DNA of 64,000 nt from Vallitalea pronyensis (GTDB lineage: Bacteria > Bacillota > Clostridia > Lachnospirales > Vallitaleaceae), in assembly GCF_018141445.1 (NCBI RefSeq), contig NZ_CP058649.1, positions 3,491,001 through 3,555,000 on the forward strand, given 5' to 3'. Below are positions 9,701 through 17,742 of this stretch, in pieces. Within the stretch, counting starts at the first letter, position 1, and each line of letters opens with the position of its first letter. The notes below the pieces were generated by a model that was not told where the DNA came from, did not search any database, and was given only the letters and a program-made list of their open reading frames with translations. Made by a program: the position numbers and the translations under genes.

Positions 9701-10966
9701 TTATTTTGTCCATGCTCGAATATAATCTACATAAAGTGTCGTGCTAAAGCCTTTATCGGGCATTCCGTGCCATGAAAAAATTTCACTGTCTATTAATACA
9801 TTCTGAGGCTGAGAAAAATCGGTTGCCCAAGCCACACTGGACATCCAAATTGTACGTTTTGGTACACCGTCAAAATAATATACGATTTTATTGGCATCCC
9901 ATTCCACACCATATGTATGATACCCATTTGCCAAATCCACACCTGTATCAATGGTTTGCGGCAAGTGTAAATCGTGTTTAAAGGCATGTAGATTCGTCGG
10001 CATATGATACCTGCTATCTGCATCAAATATGGACCGGCCGACAGCTTCAACCACATCAATTTCTTCTTGGGTACTAGGGTTCCTTAACCAGAACGAGCTT
10101 GTTGTACAGCTTGCTGAAACTTTCATTTTTACTTCATAGTAGCCACGAGATGTTAAGTTTCTTGAACGCAGTGTTCCAGCTGTGTAGTAGTAGTCGCCTT
10201 TCATTTCCTGCCCATCAATCCATTTTTTAACCACTGCTACTTCATCGATATACACTGTACCGGCTGCATGCATATTGGAAAATCCGATATGAGCCGATGT
10301 ATTGCTTGAACCTGTTTTAAATGCTATGGTAGCCAGTTTAAAATTAGCGCTATCGATACCGGCATATTTATCAGGTCCACCATAGTTCTTCACGGAACAA
10401 GATATTTTAGCACCATTAATATTTCTCCCATACAAGATCAATTTGTAATCTGTATTTGGAGAAAGTCCTGAAATGTATTGACTAGCCCCAGATGAAGCAC
10501 TCAATTGAATACCATATTTTCCTCGATAAATAGGTTCTTGTGGTTTTTGCTGTTTGCTTGTGCTGCCAACAGCTATTTTAGCAGTTCCCCAAGTTGACCA
10601 AGAGGTTAGGTTGTTTTGTTCAAAGCTTCCGTTGTTTACCATATTATGATTAATGGTGTCAATCATTAAAAGACCATTAGAGACACGTACATTGTTTTCA
10701 TGAAACATGGCAGGGTTTCTACCAGCCCAGTTCGTATTTAAATAATTCCACTTAGCTGTACGATGGCTGTCGTATTTACCACCGCTGAACTCATCTGTAA
10801 ATGTCCAATTGACTTTCCAATTTCCAGTATTATTGGGATCTGATGCTGGATTAGCAGCAAACACAGGGGCTGAGCTGAAAATAAAAATAAGTACAGATAG
10901 TACAACAAAAGTTACTTTTCCACCTGCTAACACTTTTTTAAAACTCCTTGCAAACCTTTTCTCCAT
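9701..10966 (-). CDS. Secreted GH16-family glycoside hydrolase with inserted CBM-like domain
   Basis: A 421-residue protein with signal peptide 1-38 (cleavage near VFA-ANP). The GH16 catalytic motif EIDVVE is at 302-307, giving nucleophile and acid/base glutamates. The GH16 fold begins at about residue 45 (WKVNWTFTDEF) but is interrupted at about 108-247 by a jelly-roll-like module (NNGSFEQNNLTSW, SGLSPNTDYKLILYGR, GTVYIDEVAVV) resembling CBM4/9-type carbohydrate-binding domains; catalytic strands resume at GDYYYTAGTLRSRN. The long EIDVVE form and the surrounding sequence recall marine polysaccharide-active GH16 members (carrageenase, agarase or porphyranase-like). Substrate is inference. It is a single gene with a long AT-rich upstream region. 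Confidence 0.85.
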   Translation of the reverse strand: MEKRFARSFKKVLAGGKVTFVVLSVLIFIFSSAPVFAANPASDPNNTGNWKVNWTFTDEFSGGKYDSHRTAKWNYLNTNWAGRNPAMFHENNVRVSNGLLMIDTINHNMVNNGSFEQNNLTSWSTWGTAKIAVGSTSKQQKPQEPIYRGKYGIQLSASSGASQYISGLSPNTDYKLILYGRNINGAKISCSVKNYGGPDKYAGIDSANFKLATIAFKTGSSNTSAHIGFSNMHAAGTVYIDEVAVVKKWIDGQEMKGDYYYTAGTLRSRNLTSRGYYEVKMKVSASCTTSSFWLRNPSTQEEIDVVEAVGRSIFDADSRYHMPTNLHAFKHDLHLPQTIDTGVDLANGYHTYGVEWDANKIVYYFDGVPKRTIWMSSVAWATDFSQPQNVLIDSEIFSWHGMPDKGFSTTLYVDYIRAWTK

Positions 10967-11328
10967 AACATGTTCATCCTTTCTTTTTTACATATTCTTA
11001 CCAATAGTTAATACTACCCAATGTATTGTGTGCAATCACCTCCCTATGTTTTATGTTGAGATTTTATGTTAGCTTTTTAGTTCAATGACTTTAGTAATTT
11101 CCTCTATCATCATGTAATTAACAATCATTCATTTAATGTTCTTTACAATAGCTTTAATTATTCATTTTTCAGTTCCTTGACTACAATATATATAAGTATA
11201 GCATTATTTTCCATATATAAAAATAATATTTAATATTTTCTTAATATTTAACAAGAAAATAAATGACATCCTATGCCTAATTTTATATACCAAATTCCAC
11301 GAACAGTTTTTATCAAACCAAGGTCAAA
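10967..11328. other. AT-rich intergenic region upstream of the GH16 gene
   Basis: About 360 bases with no supported gene on either strand. It contains runs of A and T and short ORFs only. It presumably holds the GH16 promoter, but I could not pick a convincing -35/-10 pair. The ribosome site AAAGGA lies 10 bases before the GH16 start. Confidence 0.5.
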
Positions 11329-11329
11329 C

Positions 11330-11374
11330 AAAAAAACCTTGTACCCCTTTAAATTTAAGGGTTTACAAGGTTTT
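11330..11374 (-). terminator. Terminator of the guaD-end operon
   Basis: AAAACCTTGTA at 11333-11343 pairs with TACAAGGTTTT at 11364-11374, with an inner CCCTT/AAGGG stem. On the - strand it is followed by a run of T. It closes the long purine operon. Confidence 0.85.
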
Positions 11375-11488
11375 ATCTTCTTATAATATTCAACGCATCG
11401 TTAATATACTATTTATTATGAAACAAAAGCTCATTTTCATATGTTTTAATGATTTTAATCATATATTATAGACTTTTTACATCTATAT

Positions 11489-12745
11489 TTAGATACTACA
11501 CCCTTCTAAATAGCGGCCAATAATACTATCAGGACCACCACAATATAAGAAACGCTGCAAGCGTTCTAATGGTGTAAGCTCCTCTATCAGATCATCAGGG
11601 TCTTTAACAATTAGTGCATCGAATAGATAACCTTCTTCAAAACTACCCACTTTACCAAAGAACCGCCCATTCATTTTAGTAGCTAGATAAAAGGCTTCTG
11701 ATTCTTTTAAGATACGTTCTTCTGGATTAAGGACATGACGCATTTTAGAACATTGAATAGCAGATGTTATGGTATGATGCATACCAATTTTATGACCTGC
11801 ACCTACATCAGAGCCCATACCTACTTGTAAACCTTTGTCAATGCAAGTGGTGACAGGCATGATGCCACTTGTTAGATTCAGGTTCGAATTAGGACAATGC
11901 ACAAGGAATATATTATCGTTTTTAGCCATTTCAAGTTCATCTTCACTTAAATAGATGGTATGAGCCATCAATGATTTTTGATCCCCGTATAATTGATGAT
12001 CTTTATATACGTGAGAATAGTTCTTGCTATCTGGAAATAGTGACATAACCCAATCAATTTCACGTTTTGTCTCGGCCAGATGGGTCTGTATGGGTATGGA
12101 CCTATCATGGGATAATTGCCCTAATTGATGCATTAAATCACTGGTGCAACTGGGAGCAAATCGTGGCGTTATAATTGGTTTCACGTACTCTGAATCGCCA
12201 ATAGCCTCAATAAACCCCATGGTTTCACGAATAGACTCTTCTGTTGTCTCAAGGAGTTCATCAGGTGCATTCTGATTCATGTTAACTTTGCCCACGTAAG
12301 CTGATAGTCGTTTATTCTCTAAGGCCTTTACCAATTCACGGGTACTTTCCTTATGGATCGTAGCAAATATACATGACCGTAATGTACCATTTTGATAGAG
12401 AGCATCAACAAAACGAGGATATACCTTCTTCGCATAAGCCACATCTTCAAATTTTGCTTCATTTTTGAACGTATACTGATTCAACCAATCAATAAGTCCT
12501 AGATTTAACCCTACTCCCATCTGCATGTATTGTGGTGCATGAATATGTAAATCAATAAATGACGGTATGATAAGGGCGTTTCCATAATCCATCACAGGTA
12601 CGTACCTATACACCTCAGGTAATGTGTCATGAATACCTCTTACTGTACCTTCCTTAATAACGATATAACTGTTTTCATGGACTTCAAAAGCATCCTTTTC
12701 CTTCGTATAGATAATATGACCTTTTAACACTTGGATATCCGTCAT
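11489..12745 (-). CDS. guaD: Guanine deaminase
   Basis: A 418-residue amidohydrolase expected to convert guanine to xanthine and ammonia in the cytoplasm. The metal-binding HxH lies in the HIHAPQ motif characteristic of guanine deaminases (near residue 67). HCPNSNLNL and GMGSDVGAG, further ligand and substrate motifs, follow in order. Length fits the family (about 420-450). The ATG follows GGGAGGTGG. It is the last gene of the - strand purine series, 28 bases after the threonine-synthase-like gene, and a strong terminator follows. Its product would feed xanthine to the molybdenum hydroxylases encoded upstream in the same series. Confidence 0.9.
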   Translation of the reverse strand: MTDIQVLKGHIIYTKEKDAFEVHENSYIVIKEGTVRGIHDTLPEVYRYVPVMDYGNALIIPSFIDLHIHAPQYMQMGVGLNLGLIDWLNQYTFKNEAKFEDVAYAKKVYPRFVDALYQNGTLRSCIFATIHKESTRELVKALENKRLSAYVGKVNMNQNAPDELLETTEESIRETMGFIEAIGDSEYVKPIITPRFAPSCTSDLMHQLGQLSHDRSIPIQTHLAETKREIDWVMSLFPDSKNYSHVYKDHQLYGDQKSLMAHTIYLSEDELEMAKNDNIFLVHCPNSNLNLTSGIMPVTTCIDKGLQVGMGSDVGAGHKIGMHHTITSAIQCSKMRHVLNPEERILKESEAFYLATKMNGRFFGKVGSFEEGYLFDALIVKDPDDLIEELTPLERLQRFLYCGGPDSIIGRYLEGCSI

Positions 12746-12773
12746 TAGACCACCTCCCTATGTGAAGCCTCGT

Positions 12774-14003
12774 TTATACCATATATGGTTTTAATGCTTC
12801 AATATCCGGTTCGCACTTAATTGGCTCACCAGCTGCTTGAAGGGCATTTTTAACATCTTTTAACCCATTACCTGTCACAATCATCGCAACAGATTCATCG
12901 GGTGTTACAATACCTTCTTGAACAGCCTTGATAAGTCCGGCAAGACCCGTTACACCAGCTGGCTCACCAAATATACCTTCACTGGAACCCAATGTCTTCA
13001 TGGCTTCTAAGATAGCCTCATCCGTCACTGTAATCCAAGTGCCACCCGAAGCTTTAACAGCATTTAATCCTTTCACTGGGTTTCTTGGAATACCAACAGA
13101 AATACTATCTGCTAACGTATTTTCCTCTGTTGGTTTAAGAGGTTCATCAGATAGATATGCCGTATAAAAAGGACAACAACCTTCAGCCTGAACACCCAAT
13201 ATCTTAGGTATACGGTTAATAAGCCCTAGCATGTAACAATCATAAAAGCCTTTATATACGCCACCAATGGTACAACCATCTCCAACAGATACCACAACCC
13301 AATCAGAAACCTGCCAATTCATCTGTTCTGCAATCTCCAACGCAACAGTCTTCTTACCTTCAACAAGATGAGGATTAATGGCCGCATTACGGTTATACCA
13401 TCCCCAATGATCAATGGCTGCCTTAGACAACTCAAAAGTATCTCGATAATCACCCTGAACCGAAATCACCTTCGCACCATAAATAAGCAATTGGGCAAGC
13501 TTTCCTTGTGGCGCTCTCTCCGGAACAAAAATAACCGTAGACAACCCCACCCTAGCCGCATTCCCCGCCAAAGAAGAAGCCGCATTCCCAGTCGAACTGC
13601 AAGCAACCGTATCATAACCCTCTTCCATAGCTTTCACAACAGCCACCGCCGAAGCACGATCCTTCAAAGACGCCGTCGGATTCAGTCCCTCATCCTTAAT
13701 CATAAGCGACTTAACACCCACCACATCCCCCAACCGGTTCGCCTCATACAAAGGTGTCCACCCCACCCGAAGCGTCCCCTTTATGAACCTATCATCCACC
13801 GACATCACATCCTGATACCGCCACATGGTATAATTATCATTCGCCTCAAAAAAATCTCTCGTCAACACCCCTTTTAAAGCCTCATAATCATACTCCACAT
13901 CCAATATCCCCTTATCCCCACACACCGGACAAGTCAGGCTCTTCTCTTCCCTATCAAAAGTTTCCCCACACAACGTACATCTATAATTCCTCACATACTT
14001 CAC
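12774..14003 (-). CDS. Threonine-synthase-like PLP enzyme with N-terminal zinc ribbon
   Basis: A 409-residue fold-type II PLP enzyme. I chose the GTG at 14003, with GAGGGA six bases upstream; the open frame extends to a TTG at 14027. Residues 1-35 form a zinc ribbon (CTLCG, then CPVCG). The PLP lysine lies in the SLKDRA motif near residue 115, and the phosphate-binding loop is SSTGNAASSLAG, as in threonine synthase. No other threonine genes are nearby. The location between ade and guaD suggests a role in purine or diaminopropionate-type breakdown, a possibility rather than a demonstrated function. Codon use in the first half is unusually G-ended compared with the second half. Confidence 0.75.
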   Translation of the reverse strand: MKYVRNYRCTLCGETFDREEKSLTCPVCGDKGILDVEYDYEALKGVLTRDFFEANDNYTMWRYQDVMSVDDRFIKGTLRVGWTPLYEANRLGDVVGVKSLMIKDEGLNPTASLKDRASAVAVVKAMEEGYDTVACSSTGNAASSLAGNAARVGLSTVIFVPERAPQGKLAQLLIYGAKVISVQGDYRDTFELSKAAIDHWGWYNRNAAINPHLVEGKKTVALEIAEQMNWQVSDWVVVSVGDGCTIGGVYKGFYDCYMLGLINRIPKILGVQAEGCCPFYTAYLSDEPLKPTEENTLADSISVGIPRNPVKGLNAVKASGGTWITVTDEAILEAMKTLGSSEGIFGEPAGVTGLAGLIKAVQEGIVTPDESVAMIVTGNGLKDVKNALQAAGEPIKCEPDIEALKPYMV

Positions 14004-14217
14004 ATGACATCCCTCATTTCCACTCAAATTATATGTTTTTGCCTAAAAAACATAATCCAATCCCTAATATAAAACTGAATTACTCACCATTCACTCAACC
14101 CCCCAAGACATCAGTTGGATATCCCATATCCAACCATCGCCCCCACTACAATAAAATATATTTTCTTTCTAAAACTTACTACTGGTTCAAACAACCACTA
14201 GCCCAACCACCACCGAA

Positions 14218-14413
14218 GTCGTTAAATAGGTATACAAAAACAGTGATTTCTAAATATTTGTTAGAAAATCTTAGCAAATGGAAATGCATTTTGCGTTAAG
14301 AACCTTAATTGTTTGACCAACGGGAGTTTTAAGGTTTAGCAAAATTCATTGAAATGCGCTTAGAGTTTCTTCAAATATTTAGCATGAACGTTTTTTTATA
14401 CCTATTTAACGAC
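14218..14413. repeat. Element C: 196-bp long imperfect palindrome
   Basis: Outer arms of 17 bp at 14218-14234 and 14397-14413 are exact reverse complements (GTCGTTAAATAGGTATA on the left). Inside, CTAAATATTTG pairs with CAAATATTTAG, then GCAAA...GCATTTTGC pairs partly with GCAAAATTC...GCGC, then AACCTTAA pairs with TTAAGGTT around a loop centred near 14315. There is no T-run on either side, so it is not a simple terminator. It fills most of the 455-base gap between the threonine-synthase-like gene and ade, both on the - strand. Its core sequence differs from elements A and B. Confidence 0.8.
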
Positions 14414-14458
14414 GACCGTCTTGCACTAGCCCCCCAAACAAAACCCAACTCAACGAAT

Positions 14459-16168
14459 CTAATCCTCTATATCCACAAACCCAAAAACCCCAACATCAAA
14501 CAACCCTCTATCCGTCAACTTCAAATCCGGAATAACCGGCAAAGCCAAAAACGCCAAAGTCAAAAATGGATCAATCTCTCTATTCACACCCTTATCAAGA
14601 GCAATCCTCTCCATCACCTCAAGCTTAGCCTCCACAAACCCCATAGAAGCCCCTGTCATCAAACCACCAACCTCTAATGGCAACGTCTCCAATATCTTTC
14701 CTTCTGAACAAATGGTAATACCACCCTTAACACGCTCAAGCTCTTTAACAGCCCCATGCATATCCTCATCATTATCACCAATAACAATAATATTATGGGA
14801 ATCATGTGCAATGGTAAGAGCCACAGCACCACCCGTTAACCCATACCCTTCAACCAAACCAAGACCAACATTACCTGTTCCCTTATGCCGTTCAATTACA
14901 GCTAATTTCAGAATATCAAGTTTTTTATTATGCTGGAATACATGGTCCTTTACATCTACCTTACGCCTTACATGCTTCGTGGTCACATTATGCTCCACAA
15001 GCTGAATCACCTTAGCAATATCTGAACGCAGTGGTATATCAAAAGATATAGCATTAATATCTTTTACACGAACCGTATCCAACACACGAGGCTCTTCATA
15101 AAGCTCTATATCAAACAATGCTCGATTATTTTCAGCAACTAATTTTCCTTTTTTATATACCATGGCTACATCAACTGATTCCAAATCATTTAAAATAACC
15201 AAATCTGCATCATAACCTGGTGCAACCGCCCCTTTATGCTTTAGCCCATAGCACTCAGCTATATTCAGAGTTGCCATTCGAATAGCAATAATAGGGTCAA
15301 TACCATGCTCAATGGCTAAACGAATATTGTAATTAATATGACCTTCATTTTTAATATCATAAGGTTGTTTATCATCTGTGCAAAATAGAATACGACGGTT
15401 ATTATAGCTGGTTACACCACCTATAAGATCATGTAAATTTCGGGTAGCAGAGCCTTCACGAATGTGTACATACATGCCTTTAGCTGTTTTTTCTTTTAGT
15501 TCTTTTGCCGTTGTACACTCATGATCTGTTTTTATACCTGCCGTAATGTAAGCATTGAGCCCTTTTCCTGCTAGGTTAGGTGCATGCCCATCAATCATGG
15601 CATCCTCCATTAACGCCAACTTATCAAACACGTCTTTATTACCACATAAAACACCAGGATAATTCATCATTTCGCCAAGCCCTAATACATAAGGGTGCCC
15701 TTTTAGTGTTGCCAAATCATCAGCCAGTAGAACAGCTCCTGCATTCTCAAACTCTGTGGATGGTACGCATGATGGTAACATGACATAGACATCCAGTGGC
15801 GACTTAGCACTTGCATCCAACATATATTTAATACCATTCAGTCCACAGACATTAGCGATTTCGTGTGGGTCTTCAATGACCGTTGTGGTACCTTTTGGTA
15901 TGACAGCCTTTGCAAATTGTTCAGGGGTTAACATGGATGACTCAATGTGGACATGACCATCAATGAATCCAGGACACACCAAACGTCCTTCAATATCCAC
16001 TTCCTCAATACCTTCATAGTCACCAATACCTACGATATAGCCTTCTTCTATAGCAATATCAGCCTTCTCAATTTTTCCATTAAATACATTGACAATCTGA
16101 CAATTCTTTAGTACCTTTGTTGCCTTCTTCTCACCTCTAGCCACTCTCACTCTTTGAACAATTGACAT
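14459..16168 (-). CDS. ade: Adenine deaminase
   Basis: A 569-residue protein of the bacterial Ade family, converting adenine to hypoxanthine and ammonia. The ATG at 16168 (MSIVQRVRVARG) follows AAGGAGGTTATC; the longer open frame to 16243 is rejected because it lacks a site and runs into a palindrome. The amidohydrolase HxH lies in GFIDGHVHIESSML near residue 85, with EDPHEIANV and the HIREGSA motif downstream. The C-terminal third (GNVGLGLVEGYGLTGGA) is the second domain typical of this family. It lies between hydA and the threonine-synthase-like gene. Hypoxanthine produced would be oxidised by the molybdenum hydroxylases. Codons near its 3' end are strongly G-ended. Confidence 0.9.
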   Translation of the reverse strand: MSIVQRVRVARGEKKATKVLKNCQIVNVFNGKIEKADIAIEEGYIVGIGDYEGIEEVDIEGRLVCPGFIDGHVHIESSMLTPEQFAKAVIPKGTTTVIEDPHEIANVCGLNGIKYMLDASAKSPLDVYVMLPSCVPSTEFENAGAVLLADDLATLKGHPYVLGLGEMMNYPGVLCGNKDVFDKLALMEDAMIDGHAPNLAGKGLNAYITAGIKTDHECTTAKELKEKTAKGMYVHIREGSATRNLHDLIGGVTSYNNRRILFCTDDKQPYDIKNEGHINYNIRLAIEHGIDPIIAIRMATLNIAECYGLKHKGAVAPGYDADLVILNDLESVDVAMVYKKGKLVAENNRALFDIELYEEPRVLDTVRVKDINAISFDIPLRSDIAKVIQLVEHNVTTKHVRRKVDVKDHVFQHNKKLDILKLAVIERHKGTGNVGLGLVEGYGLTGGAVALTIAHDSHNIIVIGDNDEDMHGAVKELERVKGGITICSEGKILETLPLEVGGLMTGASMGFVEAKLEVMERIALDKGVNREIDPFLTLAFLALPVIPDLKLTDRGLFDVGVFGFVDIED

Positions 16169-16206
16169 GATAACCTCCTTTAATTCTAAGTCATTGACAT
16201 GCTTAG

Positions 16207-16404
16207 TATAAGGGGCTGTGTCATCAAAGTAGAAGAATGTCAATATCGTAGGAAACTATAAGAGGTTAAGCGAAAAGCGTAGCCATGGACGGCGAAGCGC
16301 AGACCCTCTAAACATGGACGTTTAGGTGTCTGAAAAGCTTAACCTCTTATAGTTTCCAAAAACTTCTAGCCAACAAAACTGCTTTGATGACACAGCCCCT
16401 TATA
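16207..16404. repeat. Element A: structured intergenic element with nested stems
   Basis: A 198-bp element between hydA and ade. Outer arms of 23 bp (16207-16229 and 16382-16404) are exact reverse complements. Inner arms of 21 bp (16251-16271 and 16337-16357; pattern GGAAA-N8-GGTTAAGC) are also exact. Inside lie two hairpins: GCC-ATGGAC-GGC, flanked by GCG/CGC, and CTAAAC-ATGGAC-GTTTAG, flanked by CAGAC/GTCTG. The 3' linker has CTAGCCAACAA. The same plan recurs at 56734-56913 with compensatory changes. The outer tips are flanked by TATA on both sides, compatible with a 4-bp target duplication, but TATA is itself a palindrome. Confidence 0.9.
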
Positions 16405-16425
16405 TTTCATAACCTCTATTCATCT

Positions 16426-17727
16426 TCATGTACGTTCTAAGTATATCCCTTTTCCTCCAACCCATGCACCATGTTTTATAACAAAATTGCCTCGGGAAAT
16501 GGTTGATTCAATACGTCCCATGACTTTTTTACCTTCAAAAACACTGTAATCACATCTGGAGTGATCACTACTTATGGTATACTCACCATCTGGGTCATAG
16601 ATAACCACATCAGCATCTGAACCCACCTGCAATACACCTTTTCTAGGATACAAACCATGAACTTTTGCAGGGTTAATGGTCATTTTATCAATTACCTTAT
16701 CCCCATATTTGGCATATAAAATACGGAATGAATGTTCCACACCACCAATACCCATGGGTATATCCAGAAGGTGTTGATGGTTCTTCTCATTTTTCATAAA
16801 AGGACAGTGATCGGTACCAATGGTATACACATCATCAAATAAAGCATTTAAAATCATCACTTCTTCTTCGCTTCTAAGAGGAGGTGCCATGGTGTACGCA
16901 TACCCTCTATCCCCTTCAAAAGCCGTGGATGATAAGGAAAAATAATGCGGACAACTCTCAACGATAAAATCTTTATTGAGTATATCACTATACTGTTCTT
17001 TTAATGCACGTAGTGTATAGCCGCTGCTTAAATGCACCATGTATAGCTTACCGTTATAAGTCCTTGTCAACTCAGCGAGTTTAAGAGCTTCCTTTGTCTC
17101 TGCTTTGGAACATCGGCTTTTTAATAAATCCTGTGGACCATAAGAAGGATTTAAATCAATTAAGTCGTCTGCTTCAATATGAGCTAAAACAATAATATGA
17201 CTGGATTTGGTACATTGAAGTAATTGGATGATTTCATTATCATACGTGCGTCGTCCAGAATCAGAATACGTGGTAAACAACTTCACCGATGGCAACGCCA
17301 AACGTTTCATTTCATCCACAATTTGTGGGACTTGACCTTGTGGATTTTTTATGGTCGTGTGGAATCCATAATCAATGACACTTTCTTTGGCCAGTTCTTG
17401 TCTACGACGAAGTGCATCTTCTAATTCTTCTCCTCGAGCTATGGGGTCTAGAAAATCAATGTACGTTGTTATCCCACCATAAGCAGCACTGATCGAGCCT
17501 GAGTAGAAATCATCACATGATGTGTACCGTCCGCCACCTAATGCAAAGTGTACATGTGGGTCTATGAAACCAGGAAGTACTTTTTTGCCAGCTGCATGAT
17601 AGGTTTCTTTAGCTGGCAGTACTTCATTGGTCATACACGCAATCATTCCATCTTTGATATAGAGGTTTTTATTGGTGTAATTACCATCGATATAGGGTTG
17701 ACCTCCCATTATTGCTAAATCATACAT
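16426..17727 (-). CDS. hydA: Dihydropyrimidinase/hydantoinase-family amidohydrolase
   Basis: A 433-residue cyclic amidase expected to hydrolyse a ring amide in a hydantoin-, dihydropyrimidine- or purine-derived intermediate. The metal HxH lies in GFIDPHVHFALGGG (near residue 60). The lysine in SVKLFTTYS (near 150) is the one normally carboxylated to bridge the two metals. HIEADD, HLSSGYT and GTDHCPF supply further ligands. Length is slightly under the 460 usual for D-hydantoinases. GAGGTGAG precedes the ATG. It follows the PLP-enzyme gene by 15 bases. The homologous E. coli purine cluster carries hyuA in the same company, which supports a purine ring-opening role here. Confidence 0.85.
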   Translation of the reverse strand: MYDLAIMGGQPYIDGNYTNKNLYIKDGMIACMTNEVLPAKETYHAAGKKVLPGFIDPHVHFALGGGRYTSCDDFYSGSISAAYGGITTYIDFLDPIARGEELEDALRRRQELAKESVIDYGFHTTIKNPQGQVPQIVDEMKRLALPSVKLFTTYSDSGRRTYDNEIIQLLQCTKSSHIIVLAHIEADDLIDLNPSYGPQDLLKSRCSKAETKEALKLAELTRTYNGKLYMVHLSSGYTLRALKEQYSDILNKDFIVESCPHYFSLSSTAFEGDRGYAYTMAPPLRSEEEVMILNALFDDVYTIGTDHCPFMKNEKNHQHLLDIPMGIGGVEHSFRILYAKYGDKVIDKMTINPAKVHGLYPRKGVLQVGSDADVVIYDPDGEYTISSDHSRCDYSVFEGKKVMGRIESTISRGNFVIKHGAWVGGKGIYLERT

Positions 17728-17742
17728 AAGTTATACTCACCT

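Noticed and set aside
13368..13877. Long + strand open frame rich in Arg, Pro and Ile opposite the PLP-enzyme gene
   Set aside because: It is antisense to a clear coding gene, its composition reflects the skewed tract, and it has no plausible ribosome site or family match.
14033..14299. + strand open frames around element C (also 14354-14677)
   Set aside because: Low-complexity products made of palindrome and C-rich tract; they overlap element C or the ade gene.
16169..16243. N-terminal extension of ade to 16243
   Set aside because: It lacks a ribosome site and runs into the arm of element A, while ATG 16168 has AAGGAGG at good spacing.
16207..16404. Element A as a simple Rho-independent terminator
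   Set aside because: No T-run follows on either strand and the nested architecture is too large.
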